A DNA stretch of 64,000 nt from an uncultured Draconibacterium sp. Lineage in GTDB: Bacteria > Bacteroidota > Bacteroidia > Bacteroidales > Prolixibacteraceae. Positions 54,666 through 63,705 of the stretch are shown here, in pieces (position 1 is the first letter of the stretch; every line of letters starts with the position of its first letter). The notes beneath the pieces were generated by a model. It worked only from the letters and a program-made list of their open reading frames with translations, made no database searches and had not been told where the DNA came from. The DNA is taken from NCBI RefSeq assembly GCF_963677565.1, contig NZ_OY781982.1:919934-983933 (forward strand), given 5' to 3'. The position numbers and the translations under genes are program-made.

Positions 54666-55043
54666 TTATTTTACTTCAACTTCGGCTCCGGCTTCTTCCA
54701 ACTGAGCTTTTAATGCTTCAGCTTCGTCTTTAGAGATTTTCTCTTTAAGCGCTTTTGGAGCTTCATCTACAACTGCTTTGGCTTCTTTCAAGCCAAGACC
54801 AGTAAGTTCTTTAACGAGTTTAACAACTGCAAGTTTCGATGCACCTGCTGCCTTTAAAATTACGTCAAATTCAGTTTGTTCAGCAGCAGCTTCTTCGCCA
54901 CCACCTGCAGCCGGTCCTGCAACTGCTACTGCAGCAGCAGCTGGTTCAATACCATATTCGTCTTTTAGAATACCAGCTAATTCGTTAACCTCTTTAACAG
55001 TCAAGTTTACCAACTCTTCTGCAAGCTGTTTTAAATCTGCCAT
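54666..55043 (-). CDS. rplL: Ribosomal protein bL12 (L7/L12)
   Basis: A 125-residue stalk protein. The N-terminal dimerisation helix (LKQLAEELVNLTVKEVNELAG), the Ala/Gly-rich hinge (AAAAVAVAGPAAGGGEEAAAEQ) and the C-terminal factor-binding domain (FDVILKAAGASKLAVVKLVKELTGLGLKEAK) are clear; the family's invariant sequences are abbreviated here. It binds L10 as dimers and recruits translation GTPases. A hairpin separates it from rpoB. Confidence 0.98.
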   Translation of the reverse strand: MADLKQLAEELVNLTVKEVNELAGILKDEYGIEPAAAAVAVAGPAAGGGEEAAAEQTEFDVILKAAGASKLAVVKLVKELTGLGLKEAKAVVDEAPKALKEKISKDEAEALKAQLEEAGAEVEVK

Positions 55044-55076
55044 TTTTATTTCTTTTTAAATATTATTTCTAAAAAA

Positions 55077-55595
55077 TTATTCTTTTTCTTTCAGTGTATC
55101 AAGAACACCGTGAATTGTATTACCACCAGACTGCAACTGTCCGAGAACTGTTTTCATTGGTGATTGTAACAGAGCAACAACATCAGCAATAAGCTCGTTT
55201 TTAGATTTAACGGCAATAAGTGTCTCCAACTGGTCGGCTCCCATATAAACTGATTCTTCAACAAAAGCTGCCTTTAGAACAGGCTTTTTATGCTCTTTTG
55301 CGAATTGTTTAATCAATTTAGCCGGTGCGTTACCATTCGAAGAAAACATTACTGTGGTGTTTCCCTTTAGTGCATCGAAAATTTCTTCAGCCTCTTTTCC
55401 AGAGTTCTCAAGAGCTTTTCGTAATAGAGTATTCTTAACAACAACCAGTTTTACATCTTGGCTAAAACATAGTCTCCTTAAATCACTGGTATCTTCAGCG
55501 TTTAAGCCTGCAATGTCGGTCAGATAAAAATGGTCGTATGAGTCTACCTGTTCTTGTAACTGATTAATAATAATTTGTTTCTCTGAACTCTTCAT
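55077..55595 (-). CDS. rplJ: Ribosomal protein uL10
   Basis: A 172-residue L10, the stalk base that anchors the L12 dimers. N-terminal rRNA-binding part with YLTDIAGLNAEDTSDLRR and VVVKNTLLRKALENSG; the C-terminal L12-binding helix follows KTVLGQLQSGGNTIHGVLDT. It begins 12 bases after rplA and ends 33 bases before rplL. In other bacteria L10 autoregulates by binding its own leader mRNA; no leader site was identified here. Confidence 0.97.
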   Translation of the reverse strand: MKSSEKQIIINQLQEQVDSYDHFYLTDIAGLNAEDTSDLRRLCFSQDVKLVVVKNTLLRKALENSGKEAEEIFDALKGNTTVMFSSNGNAPAKLIKQFAKEHKKPVLKAAFVEESVYMGADQLETLIAVKSKNELIADVVALLQSPMKTVLGQLQSGGNTIHGVLDTLKEKE

Positions 55596-55607
55596 AATTC
55601 CATTTTT

Positions 55608-56303
55608 TTATTCTGCAAACGACTTAGCTTCTACTTGAATACCAGGGCTCATGGTACTTGATAAATAGATACTCTTAATGTAGGTTCCTTTTGCAGCAAC
55701 AGGCTTAAGTTTATTAATCATGTTAATAAACTCAACGGCATTGTCTTTGATTTTATCAGCTGAGAAAGAAGCTTTCCCAATTGTTGTATGAACAATACCA
55801 AATTTATCAACTTTAAAGTCGATTTTACCTTGCTTAACTTCGGAGATAGCTTTACCAACTTCCATAGTTACGGTACCACTTTTTGGGTTTGGCATTAAAC
55901 CACGAGGACCTAAAATACGTCCTAACTGCCCAACTTTTCCCATAACCGGAGGCATCGTGATGATAACATCAACGTCTGTCCAGCCACCTTTTATTTTCTC
56001 AACGTATTCGTCAAGACCTACATAGTCTGCTCCGGCATCTTTGGCTTCCTGCTCTTTGTCAGGAGTAACCATTGCCAAAACACGTACTTCTTTACCTGTT
56101 CCATGGGGTAACGAAACTACGCCCCTAACCATCTGGTTAGCTTTTCTCGGGTCAACTCCAAGTCGTACATCAATATCAACCGAAGCATCAAATTTGGTAA
56201 AAGTAATTTCTTTAACCAATTGAGCTGCCTCTTCGATAGAGTATGCTTTTCCTTTTTCGAGTTTTTCCAAAGACGCTTTTTGATTTTTCGTAATTCTGCC
56301 CAT
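55608..56303 (-). CDS. rplA: Ribosomal protein uL1
   Basis: A 231-residue L1, mobile L1-stalk protein of the large subunit. Blocks FTKFDASVDIDVRLGVDPRKANQMVRGVVSLP are typical, with PRGLMPNPKSGTVT and the C-terminal IKSIYLSSTMSPGI also conserved. It is 14 bases after rplK. Length and start (MGRITKNQK) fit the family. Confidence 0.97.
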   Translation of the reverse strand: MGRITKNQKASLEKLEKGKAYSIEEAAQLVKEITFTKFDASVDIDVRLGVDPRKANQMVRGVVSLPHGTGKEVRVLAMVTPDKEQEAKDAGADYVGLDEYVEKIKGGWTDVDVIITMPPVMGKVGQLGRILGPRGLMPNPKSGTVTMEVGKAISEVKQGKIDFKVDKFGIVHTTIGKASFSADKIKDNAVEFINMINKLKPVAAKGTYIKSIYLSSTMSPGIQVEAKSFAE

Positions 56304-56317
56304 CGTAAAAGATATTT

Positions 56318-56761
56318 TTAGTTATTGAATGGTGAATCACCTTTAACTCTGATTCCCATACTTCTGGCAGTTCCAGCTACCATTTTCATTGCTGATTCCA
56401 CTGTAAAGCAGTTCAGGTCAGACATTTTGCCTTCGGCAATTTGTTTCACCTGATCCCAGGTTACCGCGCCCACTTTTTTAATGTGTGGTTCGGGCGACCC
56501 GCTTTTCAGTTTCGCAGCGTCTAGTAATTGAACAGCCACAGGAGGTTGTTTAATTATGAAGTCAAAAGACTTGTCTGCATAAACAGTTATAATAACAGGA
56601 AGTACTTTTCCTGCCTGGTCTTGTGTACGACCATTAAACTGTTTACAGAACTGCATAATGTTTACCCCTTTGGCACCCAATGCTGGTCCCACCGGTGGTG
56701 ACGGATTAGCGGCACCACCCTTGATCTGTAATTTAATTAATCCAGCAACTTCTTTCGCCAT
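56318..56761 (-). CDS. rplK: Ribosomal protein uL11
   Basis: A 147-residue L11. The N-terminal domain is AGLIKLQIKGGAANPSPPVGPALGAKGVNIMQFC by family blocks, and the C-terminal rRNA-binding domain ends GTARSMGIRVKG. The N-terminal PSPPVGPALG is intact; this is the region that binds thiopeptides in other bacteria. It follows nusG by 20 bases. Confidence 0.97.
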   Translation of the reverse strand: MAKEVAGLIKLQIKGGAANPSPPVGPALGAKGVNIMQFCKQFNGRTQDQAGKVLPVIITVYADKSFDFIIKQPPVAVQLLDAAKLKSGSPEPHIKKVGAVTWDQVKQIAEGKMSDLNCFTVESAMKMVAGTARSMGIRVKGDSPFNN

Positions 56762-56781
56762 AACAATAAATTAAAGCGTTA

Positions 56782-57330
56782 CTATTCCTTTTCAACTTGC
56801 ATAAAGCTAAGTTCCAAAGGAGTTTTACGTCCAAAAATCTTCACCATTACCTGCAGCTTCTTCTTCTCCTCATTGATTTCTTCAATGGTTCCGTTAAAGC
56901 CGTTAAATGGTCCGTCGATTACTTTTACAGTTTCTCCTACCACATAAGGGATATTGATTTCTTCGTCGGTTTCTGCCAATTCATCAACACGACCCAAAAT
57001 CCTGTTTACCTCGCTTTGCCGCATCGGTACCGGATCTCCACCTTTGGTGTCGCCTAAAAATCCGATTACGTTAGGAAAATTCCTTAGTGTGTGTGCAACT
57101 TCACCCACTAATGCAGCTTCGATTAAAACATACCCCGGGAAAAAGTTTCGCTCCTTACTGATTTTTTTACCATTTCGGATCTGATAAACTTTTTCGGTTG
57201 GTATTAGAACCTGATCTACATACCCTTTCAGGTCTCCTACTGCGATTTCGTTATCGATATATTCTTTTACCTTCTTCTCTTTGCCGCCTATAGCACGCAG
57301 AACATACCACTTTTTACTATTTTCGCTCAT
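56782..57330 (-). CDS. nusG: Transcription termination/antitermination protein NusG
   Basis: A 182-residue NusG. The NGN domain starts WYVLRAIGGKEKKVKEYID, with NFFPGYVLIEA in the middle. The C-terminal KOW domain is VGETVKVIDGPFNGFNGTIEEINEEKKKLQVMV by its conserved VxVxxGPFxGxxGxI pattern. It binds RNA polymerase and modulates pausing, Rho and ribosome coupling. It lies 19 bases after secE. Confidence 0.97.
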   Translation of the reverse strand: MSENSKKWYVLRAIGGKEKKVKEYIDNEIAVGDLKGYVDQVLIPTEKVYQIRNGKKISKERNFFPGYVLIEAALVGEVAHTLRNFPNVIGFLGDTKGGDPVPMRQSEVNRILGRVDELAETDEEINIPYVVGETVKVIDGPFNGFNGTIEEINEEKKKLQVMVKIFGRKTPLELSFMQVEKE

Positions 57331-57349
57331 AAAGCCTTAAGGGTTTTGA

Positions 57350-57541
57350 TTAATAAAATAATCCATAAATAAAATCCATTATGTTTCTGAAAGACAGATC
57401 CATAACGAAAATAACTAATGATATTATAAAGGAAGCAATCATTACTACCAAGGCGCTACTTTGTAGCTCTTTCCAAGTAGGCCATGTAACTTTGTGTACA
57501 AGCTCGTCATAAGCCTCTTGTAAATATACTTTTAGTTTCAT
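57350..57541 (-). CDS. secE: Preprotein translocase subunit SecE
   Basis: A 63-residue SecE of the short, single-membrane-segment type. The amphipathic surface helix (LKVYLQEAYDELVHKVTWPTW) has the conserved WPTW, and the transmembrane segment is ALVVMIASFIISLVIFVMDL. It clamps the SecY channel. A tRNA-like relic and the tuf gene lie upstream, nusG 19 bases downstream. Confidence 0.95.
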   Translation of the reverse strand: MKLKVYLQEAYDELVHKVTWPTWKELQSSALVVMIASFIISLVIFVMDLSFRNIMDFIYGLFY

Positions 57542-57559
57542 TTAGTATAACTTATTTTG

Positions 57560-57621
57560 TTCGGAAGGTAAGGTTCGAACTTACTGTTTTTCAACCACTC
57601 CCTACAATGAGTTTCAACCGA
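57560..57621 (-). pseudogene. tRNA-like remnant between tuf and secE, anticodon arm lost
   Basis: On the minus strand the 5' TCGGTTG (57621-57615) faces 3' CTTCCGA (57567-57561), pairing at 5 of 7 positions. A D-arm ACTC/GAGT with loop ATTGTAGG follows. The T-arm GTAAG-TTCGAAC-CTTAC is perfect. Between the D-arm and T-arm there are only 12 bases, which can form GTT-GAAA-AAC. There is no anticodon. Many bacteria have tRNA-Trp at this tuf-secE location, so this is probably its decayed copy. Confidence 0.65.
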
Positions 57622-57624
57622 AAT

Positions 57625-57650
57625 TAATCCCGGGCCGAAACCCGGGATTA
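57625..57650 (-). terminator. Hairpin after tuf
   Basis: TAATCCCGGG (57625-57634) pairs with CCCGGGATTA (57641-57650), a 10-bp stem and 6-base loop, 25 bases after the tuf stop. The T-tract is weak, so it may be a partial terminator or 3'-end stabiliser within the tuf-secE-nusG transcript. Confidence 0.6.
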
Positions 57651-57674
57651 AATCTATTTTCTTTATATCTTCTA

Positions 57675-58859
57675 TTAAAGAATTTCAGTTACCTGACCAG
57701 CACCTACTGTACGACCACCTTCGCGGATTGCGAAACGAAGACCTACGTTAATTGCTACTGGGTAAATTAATTCTACTTCAATAGTTACGTTATCACCAGG
57801 CATAACCATTTCGCGACCTTCTTCCAGGTGAATTTCGCCAGTTACGTCAAGCGTACGTAAGTAGAATTGAGGACGGTATTTGTTGTGGAATGGAGTGTGA
57901 CGACCACCTTCTTCTTTTTTCAATACATAAACCTCAGCTTTAAATTTGTTGTGAGGAGTGATTGAACCAGGCTTTGCCAAAATCTGTCCACGTTTGATTT
58001 CTTTCTTGTCAACACCACGTAACAACAAACCTACGTTGTCACCAGCCTGACCTTCGTCCAAAATCTTACGGAACATCTCAACACCAGTACATACTGTCTT
58101 ACGACCTTCAGCACCCAAACCGATCAACTGCATTTCATCACCTGTGTGGATAATACCAGTTTCGATACGACCAGTTGCAACAGTACCACGACCAGTAATC
58201 GAGAATACGTCCTCAACAGGCATCAGGAATGGTTTTTCAACATCACGTGGAGGAAGTGGAATCCAAGTATCACAAGCTTCCATTAACTCAAGAATTTTTT
58301 CTTCCCACTCTGGCTCTCCGTTCAATCCACCAAGTGCAGATCCCATAATAACAGGAGTGTTGTCGCCATCGAATTCGTAGAAATCAAGAAGTTCACGAAC
58401 TTCCATTTCAACAAGTTCTAATAACTCTTCGTCGTCTACCATATCCACTTTGTTCATGAATACAACCAAACGAGGAACATTTACCTGACGTGCAAGAAGA
58501 ATGTGCTCGCGAGTCTGTGGCATAGGACCATCAGTAGCAGCAACAACGATAATAGCACCGTCCATCTGAGCAGCACCAGTTACCATGTTCTTTACGTAGT
58601 CAGCGTGACCCGGACAGTCAACGTGCGCGTAGTGGCGAGTTGCTGTTTCGTACTCAACGTGAGCTGTGTTAATTGTAATACCCCTTTCTTTCTCCTCAGG
58701 AGCGTTATCAATTTGATCAAATGCTTTTATTTCACAAAAGCCTTTTTTTGCTAATACTGTAGTAATAGCAGCTGTTAAGGTAGTTTTACCATGGTCAACG
58801 TGGCCGATAGTACCAATGTTCACATGGTCCTTGTCCCTGTTAAAATGTTCTTTAGCCAT
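57675..58859 (-). CDS. tuf: Elongation factor Tu
   Basis: A 394-residue EF-Tu, which delivers aminoacyl-tRNA to the ribosome. The P-loop is G19-HVDHGKT26, followed by DCPGHADYVKNMVTGAAQMDGAI and the guanine motif NKVDMVDD (NKxD). Domain III ends REGGRTVGAGQVTEIL. It stands after tRNA-Thr/tRNA-Gly and before secE-nusG. Length matches the family exactly. Confidence 0.98.
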   Translation of the reverse strand: MAKEHFNRDKDHVNIGTIGHVDHGKTTLTAAITTVLAKKGFCEIKAFDQIDNAPEEKERGITINTAHVEYETATRHYAHVDCPGHADYVKNMVTGAAQMDGAIIVVAATDGPMPQTREHILLARQVNVPRLVVFMNKVDMVDDEELLELVEMEVRELLDFYEFDGDNTPVIMGSALGGLNGEPEWEEKILELMEACDTWIPLPPRDVEKPFLMPVEDVFSITGRGTVATGRIETGIIHTGDEMQLIGLGAEGRKTVCTGVEMFRKILDEGQAGDNVGLLLRGVDKKEIKRGQILAKPGSITPHNKFKAEVYVLKKEEGGRHTPFHNKYRPQFYLRTLDVTGEIHLEEGREMVMPGDNVTIEVELIYPVAINVGLRFAIREGGRTVGAGQVTEIL

Positions 58860-58899
58860 AATTGCAAAATTTTAATTTATTATCTTTTTAAATCATCTG

Positions 58900-58971
<72 letters not shown>

Positions 58972-59036
58972 CTTAAACACACAAAGAGACGGGAATTAAG
59001 AATAATCTCTTATTCAAAATTCCAATCTCTGTTCTG

Positions 59037-59109
59037 AGCGGGAAACGGGACTCAAACCCGCGACCCTTAGCTTGGAAGGCTAATGCTCTATCAACTGAGC
59101 TATTCCCGC
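59037..59109 (-). tRNA. tRNA-Gly (anticodon TCC)
   Basis: On the minus strand the acceptor GCGGGAA (59109-59103) pairs with TTCCCGC (59044-59038). The anticodon loop CTTCCAA contains TCC, reading GGA/GGG. The T-arm GCGGG-TTTGAGT-CCCGT is present. Discriminator T; CCA is not encoded. Confidence 0.96.
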
Positions 59110-59371
59110 TTATAGTCTACTGGCAAAAATGCCGTGCAAAATTACAACTTTTTTCTAAACAACCGAATATTTTTTTCAACTCGTGTGCTTTTTTTTTGAT
59201 TTCCTCCCCCGAACTCTTTCACAAAGAGGAGAAAAGAAAAATCATTTCAAAAGCTTCAATTCTCTGCAAAGCACTGCACTTTCAGCTGTCTTCAGAACGC
59301 CCCTAAAAAGGGTGTGCAAATGTAAAAATATTATTTTAAAAAACTAAAATTTAAACTGTAAATTTTAATTA

Positions 59372-59674
59372 TTATTTACTCTTCAATTTTTCCTTGAATT
59401 TAACTAGCTGTTTTTTAATTGCATCAATAGCTAAATCTGTCGCTTCTTCAAATGTATCTGCCTGCTTTTTGGCGAACAAATAGTCTTGCGAAGGAATGGA
59501 AACTTTTAACTCAGAAACTTTATTGTTTGCTGCTTCCGGTTTTGCAACCTTTAAGGTTACTTCTGCCTTTAATATACCATCAAAAAAAGTATCCAGTTTG
59601 TTTACTTTTTTGTTTACGAATTCCACCAACTTTTGGTCGGCGTTGAAATGCACTGAATTAATTTTTACTTCCAT
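59372..59674 (-). CDS. hpf: Ribosome hibernation promoting factor (short HPF/RaiA)
   Basis: A 100-residue short-type HPF. The pattern MEVKINSVHFNADQKLVEFVNKKVNKLDTFFDGILKAEVTLKV matches RaiA/HPF, and the basic C-terminal helix (FEEATDLAIDAIKKQLVKFKEKLKSK) is that of the rRNA-binding face. There is no C-terminal extension, so it is not the long HPF. It binds idle 30S/100S ribosomes. It lies 2 bases after the XerC/D-type gene and is likely cotranscribed. Confidence 0.92.
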   Translation of the reverse strand: MEVKINSVHFNADQKLVEFVNKKVNKLDTFFDGILKAEVTLKVAKPEAANNKVSELKVSIPSQDYLFAKKQADTFEEATDLAIDAIKKQLVKFKEKLKSK

Positions 59675-59676
59675 AA

Positions 59677-60573
59677 TTAATCATTTTTACCACCCCGCGG
59701 GTGGGCTTGTTTATAACTCTGTTGCAGTTTCTCAAAAGTGGTATGCGTATATACCTGAGTTGCTGCTAAATTTGCATGCCCTAACAATTCTTTTACAGCG
59801 TTTAAATCGGCCCCGTTATTCAACAAATGAGTAGCATAAGTGTGCCTCAGCACGTGTGGGCTTTTCTTTTCAAGTGAAGTCACCCTGGCTAAATTACTTT
59901 TCACTACACGATAAACGAGTTTTTCGTATACAGGCTTTCCTTTCTCCGTTACAAATAGAACCCCGCTTTTGTTTACGATTTCTGCATCCCTATTTGTTAC
60001 GTACTCTTCAAGCAAATTATTAATTTCCCGTGGATAAGGAACAATTCTTTCCTTTTTCCTTTTCCCAAGTACACGGATCAGGTGCTCGGCAGTATTAAAA
60101 TCCTGGTCTTTCAGGTTTATTAGCTCAGCCAGTCGAATACCCGTTCCGTAGAACAATCCAATTATCAGCTTATCTCTGCTTCCCCGAAATCCCTTATCAA
60201 AAAGATCATCATCGAGCAAATGATGTAGATTGTTTTCTTCAACAAAATTTGGTAGCTTCTTTCTTATTTTCGGAAGCGGAACATTAACTGCAGGATTCGT
60301 TTCAACAATTTTTTCACGTAATAAATAATTGTAAAAAGACTTTACTGCGGTTACTTTTCTACTTACCGTGCGCGGGCTCATATCCTCCTCCATCAAATCA
60401 ACCACCCACGATCGCATCAATTTAAGATCGACTTTTTTTACATTAAAATCCCCGACCATTTTTGTGCAAAATTCCACAAATCGATCGAGGTCTTTTTTAT
60501 AAGCCGTCACCGTATGAGGAGAGTATCTCTTCTCATACTTCAAAAAATTGATAAACGATTCCTGATAACTCAT
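59677..60573 (-). CDS. XerC/XerD-type tyrosine recombinase
   Basis: A 298-residue tyrosine recombinase. The N-terminal SAM-like DNA-binding domain begins YQESFINFLKYEKRYSPHT. Catalytic residues: R147 in YGTGIRLAEL, K172 region, H240 and R243 in PHVLRHTYATHL, H266 in LLGHANL and nucleophile Y275 in TQVYTH. Length and neighbours (rpsU, hpf) suit chromosomal dimer resolution rather than a mobile element. No dif-like site was recognised. XerC versus XerD cannot be separated by eye. Confidence 0.92.
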   Translation of the reverse strand: MSYQESFINFLKYEKRYSPHTVTAYKKDLDRFVEFCTKMVGDFNVKKVDLKLMRSWVVDLMEEDMSPRTVSRKVTAVKSFYNYLLREKIVETNPAVNVPLPKIRKKLPNFVEENNLHHLLDDDLFDKGFRGSRDKLIIGLFYGTGIRLAELINLKDQDFNTAEHLIRVLGKRKKERIVPYPREINNLLEEYVTNRDAEIVNKSGVLFVTEKGKPVYEKLVYRVVKSNLARVTSLEKKSPHVLRHTYATHLLNNGADLNAVKELLGHANLAATQVYTHTTFEKLQQSYKQAHPRGGKND

Positions 60574-60613
60574 TGGCCATCTAAACTAATAAATCAGGAA
60601 TCACTAAAAAAAT

Positions 60614-60805
60614 TTAGTCTTCCTGCTGCTGCAAACCTTGTACGTATGCTGCTTTTTTCAACTCTTCCCTTCTTCTTACTGAAGGTTTGGTGAACTTTTG
60701 ACGGTCGCGTAATTCTTTAATTACACCAGTCTTCTCGAATTTTCTTTTGAACCTTTTTAAAGCTCTTTCAATATTTTCGCCCTCTTTTACCGGAATAATA
60801 ATCAT
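60614..60805 (-). CDS. rpsU: Ribosomal protein bS21
   Basis: A 63-residue S21. MIIIPVKEGENIERALKRF then EKTGVIKELRDRQKFTKPSVRRREELKKAA matches the family's basic helical form. It is the start of the rpsU-recombinase-hpf group, 40 bases before the recombinase. It is the last protein added to the 30S subunit near the 3' end of 16S rRNA, and in Bacteroidota it helps occlude the anti-Shine-Dalgarno. Confidence 0.95.
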   Translation of the reverse strand: MIIIPVKEGENIERALKRFKRKFEKTGVIKELRDRQKFTKPSVRRREELKKAAYVQGLQQQED

Positions 60806-60923
60806 ATCTTTTCGGATTTACATTTTTAAAAATTGAGGCGCAAATTTAGAAATTATTCATTGTATATCAAATTTAAAGTAAAAAAATAATATTTCCTATC
60901 CTTAAAAATTAGTTTTTACTTTT

Positions 60924-62027
60924 TTAACGACAGCTGACATAAGGCTTTATTTTAGCAATAAACTCACTGTCAATTGCTTTTAAATGGGTTAATTCTGTAA
61001 TATTTTTTATCGGGCCGTTGTGGTCCTTTTCATTTAATATTGCATTTACTTTTGGCTTATCAAAGTATGGGTGTCGGATCATTTCAGAAAAGTCAGCATA
61101 GTTTATTCGAATCTGCTTAATCAAGGTCGTATCAACATAAAGGCAAGGCTCAACTTTTGCTATCAACTCCTCAGTAAAGCCATAAACTTCTTGTAATTGA
61201 TTTGTATTGTAAAACCCACCAAGTAAATCCCGGTATTTTATGATTCGTTTCGCATACACTTGCCCAATACCACTTATACGCATTAATTCTGTTGTGTCTG
61301 CCCGGTTAATTTCAATATGCAATTCCTCTTTTATTGTTTCTGATTCAGGAATATTCGCTGGTTCAATTCCAATAAAACTGTGTATTTCACTAAACGTAAC
61401 CGAATCGAGCCCATAAATTTTTAATAAGTCTTCGGACTTAGCATAACTTCCACCACTTTCGCGATAGGCCACAATGTTTTTTGCCTGAAAATCATTAAGA
61501 CCATATTTTTTCAATAACTCGTAACTTGCCGTATTCGGATCGAAATTTCCCTCAGGGACGATTTCAGGAACGATTTCAACTTTTCTTTCCACGGCAGAAG
61601 GTTGGTATTTTGGAATTTCGATGTAAGGTTCAATAGCTAAAAAAATCGAATCGGTCATTCCATACAACTTCCTTATGTCTTCTTTTGTCTTAAAGCTTCC
61701 TCCTGCTGCACGATATTTTACGAGGTTACGTTTAATTTGCTCTGGTATCGCCAGAGAGTCGAGCTGACTTGCAGCTACGGTGTTGGGGTTAAAAGAGAAA
61801 TAAGACAGCCTTTTAGCAAGCTCAGTATTATCTTTTTCCTTACTCCATTCTAATAAAATCTCATCAAATTCTTCCTGAGTTAAGAGTGGTGTTGGTTCCA
61901 TTCGGCCTAAAACAATTTTCAGGGCTAAAGAAATTACGATTAAAATGGATAGAATAATTATTCCAACACGATCGCCCCTGGAGTATGACAAAAAAGTAGT
62001 TCGTATTTTAAGCCAGACATTTTGCAT
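60924..62027 (-). CDS. ComEA-like helix-hairpin-helix protein, membrane anchored
   Basis: A 367-residue protein with one transmembrane segment (about 22-41, VGIIILSILIVISLALKIV). Three or more HhH repeats follow, seen as FNPNTVAASQLDSL with TKEDIRKLYGM, FDPNTASYELLKKYGL with KSEDLLKIYGL, and INRADTTELMRISGIGQVYAKRIIKYRDLLGGF. The pattern is that of ComEA/helix-hairpin-helix proteins in natural transformation or DNA uptake. No other competence gene is nearby. The role is inferred from the fold only. Confidence 0.8.
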   Translation of the reverse strand: MQNVWLKIRTTFLSYSRGDRVGIIILSILIVISLALKIVLGRMEPTPLLTQEEFDEILLEWSKEKDNTELAKRLSYFSFNPNTVAASQLDSLAIPEQIKRNLVKYRAAGGSFKTKEDIRKLYGMTDSIFLAIEPYIEIPKYQPSAVERKVEIVPEIVPEGNFDPNTASYELLKKYGLNDFQAKNIVAYRESGGSYAKSEDLLKIYGLDSVTFSEIHSFIGIEPANIPESETIKEELHIEINRADTTELMRISGIGQVYAKRIIKYRDLLGGFYNTNQLQEVYGFTEELIAKVEPCLYVDTTLIKQIRINYADFSEMIRHPYFDKPKVNAILNEKDHNGPIKNITELTHLKAIDSEFIAKIKPYVSCR

Positions 62028-62205
62028 TGTGTGCGGGCCATATTTATTGTTTATTATACTTACTAAAATACAATATTAGAATTAAGTTAGCAAGTCATTA
62101 CAAACCCGTCAACAAATCAAAATCGAATTACCACATACCACAATAGCAAGACAGTTATCACAACATTTTCCCAAATTCTTCCTAATAACGTTAAAAGGTA
62201 AGCTT

Positions 62206-63570
62206 TTAGAATTTTAGTAAACCAACCTTGTTCAGCATTACAATGGCAATAGCGATAGGAGCAATAAATTTTACAAGAAACATAAAGATTGATAGAAACG
62301 CTCCCGAAAGAGTTCCTCCTTGTGCCACCTCGGCCTGTACCTTTTTACGACCAAAATGCCAACCAATAAACAAGGCAATAAACATTCCCCCGATTGGAAG
62401 AAACAGGTTAGCCGATATCCAATCCATTAAATCGAAAATATTTAATCCAAAGAATGTATATGGTGATAAAACTCCCATTGACAGCGAGCACAAAACACCT
62501 AAAATTGCAATAAGGATTGTAGCCAAAACAGTAGATGCCTTTCGTCCCATGTTAAATTCTTCTTTAAAATAGGCTACAACTACTTCTAATATCGAAATAG
62601 AAGAAGTTAATGCTGCAACGGATAAAAGGACAAAAAAGAAGATAGAAAAAATGTAGCCGCCAGGCATTTGATGAAATACATTAGGCAGTGTAACAAATAT
62701 CAATCCGGGACCTTCACTCGGTTCAATACCAAAGGCAAAAACAGCCGGAAATATAGCAATACCAGCCATTATTGCAATTACTGTATCGGCAACAGTTACA
62801 TTTATTACGGTATTAATAAGGTTGTTATCTTTTCTAATGTATGAACCATAAGTAATAAGTGTACCCATTCCTAAACTTAGCGTAAAAAATGCATGACCCA
62901 ATGCACTTAAAATACCATCAGCTGTAAGCTTCGAGAAATCGGGTTTAAACAAAAAGTTCAATCCTGCTTTTGCTCCTTCAAGTGAAACCGATTTTATACA
63001 CAAAAAGATAAGTATAACCACCAGCAAAGGCATCAATATTTTTGTATACTTCTCAATCCCTTTCTGTATGCCAACAATTACAATTGCGGCACTGAGCACC
63101 ATAAACACTAACTGGAGTAACACTGGTTTTACCGGCGATTCAATCAGATTATTAAATAAAGATGTAATCTGCTCCGGACTTTTGGCCGAAAAACCATCCT
63201 GAACAGAAAGAGCTATATACTGCAAACTCCATCCTGCTACTACTCCGTAAAAAGACAAAATCAAAAAAGCTGCTCCTACTCCTAAAATTCCAATGTATCG
63301 CCAGGGAGTGCCTGGTGCAAGAACTTTAAAGGCTCCAAAAGCATTTTTTTTAGAGCTTCTACCAATAATCAATTCCGATAACATAACCGGCAAACCAATA
63401 GCCACAATAAAAGCCAGATAAACAAACAAAAACGCTGCTCCCCCATATACACCGGCTATGTATGGAAATTTCCATATATTTCCTAAACCTACGGCCGAGC
63501 CGGCAGCAGCTGCAATAACACCAAATTTTGAGCTAAATGAATCACGGTTCCCCGAAGGAAGATTTGACAT
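62206..63570 (-). CDS. Sodium-dependent transporter of the SNF/NSS family
   Basis: A 454-residue inner-membrane transporter with 11-12 hydrophobic segments. The NSS signature is AAAGSAVGLGNIWKFPYIAGVYGGAAFLFVYL (first helix, LeuT Na+/substrate site), abbreviated by its key NIWKFPY. Later FFTLSLGMGTLITYGSY is the unwound helix-6 type region. It probably imports amino acids. Single gene, about 180 bases from the ComEA-like gene. Confidence 0.92.
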   Translation of the reverse strand: MSNLPSGNRDSFSSKFGVIAAAAGSAVGLGNIWKFPYIAGVYGGAAFLFVYLAFIVAIGLPVMLSELIIGRSSKKNAFGAFKVLAPGTPWRYIGILGVGAAFLILSFYGVVAGWSLQYIALSVQDGFSAKSPEQITSLFNNLIESPVKPVLLQLVFMVLSAAIVIVGIQKGIEKYTKILMPLLVVILIFLCIKSVSLEGAKAGLNFLFKPDFSKLTADGILSALGHAFFTLSLGMGTLITYGSYIRKDNNLINTVINVTVADTVIAIMAGIAIFPAVFAFGIEPSEGPGLIFVTLPNVFHQMPGGYIFSIFFFVLLSVAALTSSISILEVVVAYFKEEFNMGRKASTVLATILIAILGVLCSLSMGVLSPYTFFGLNIFDLMDWISANLFLPIGGMFIALFIGWHFGRKKVQAEVAQGGTLSGAFLSIFMFLVKFIAPIAIAIVMLNKVGLLKF

Positions 63571-63705
63571 AGAAACTAATATTTAATAAATTTTTTGAGC
63601 CTTAAACTTACAACCTCAAACAGATTGCGCCCCAAAAATGCAAAAAAATTATTCAACACAAACAATCCGAATAAAAAAACGGGGAAGATTAAGTCTGGGT
63701 AAAAG

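Noticed and set aside
59677..60573. Integrase of a mobile element
   Set aside because: Housekeeping neighbours (rpsU, hpf), no attachment repeat or cargo gene; a Xer-type recombinase fits better.
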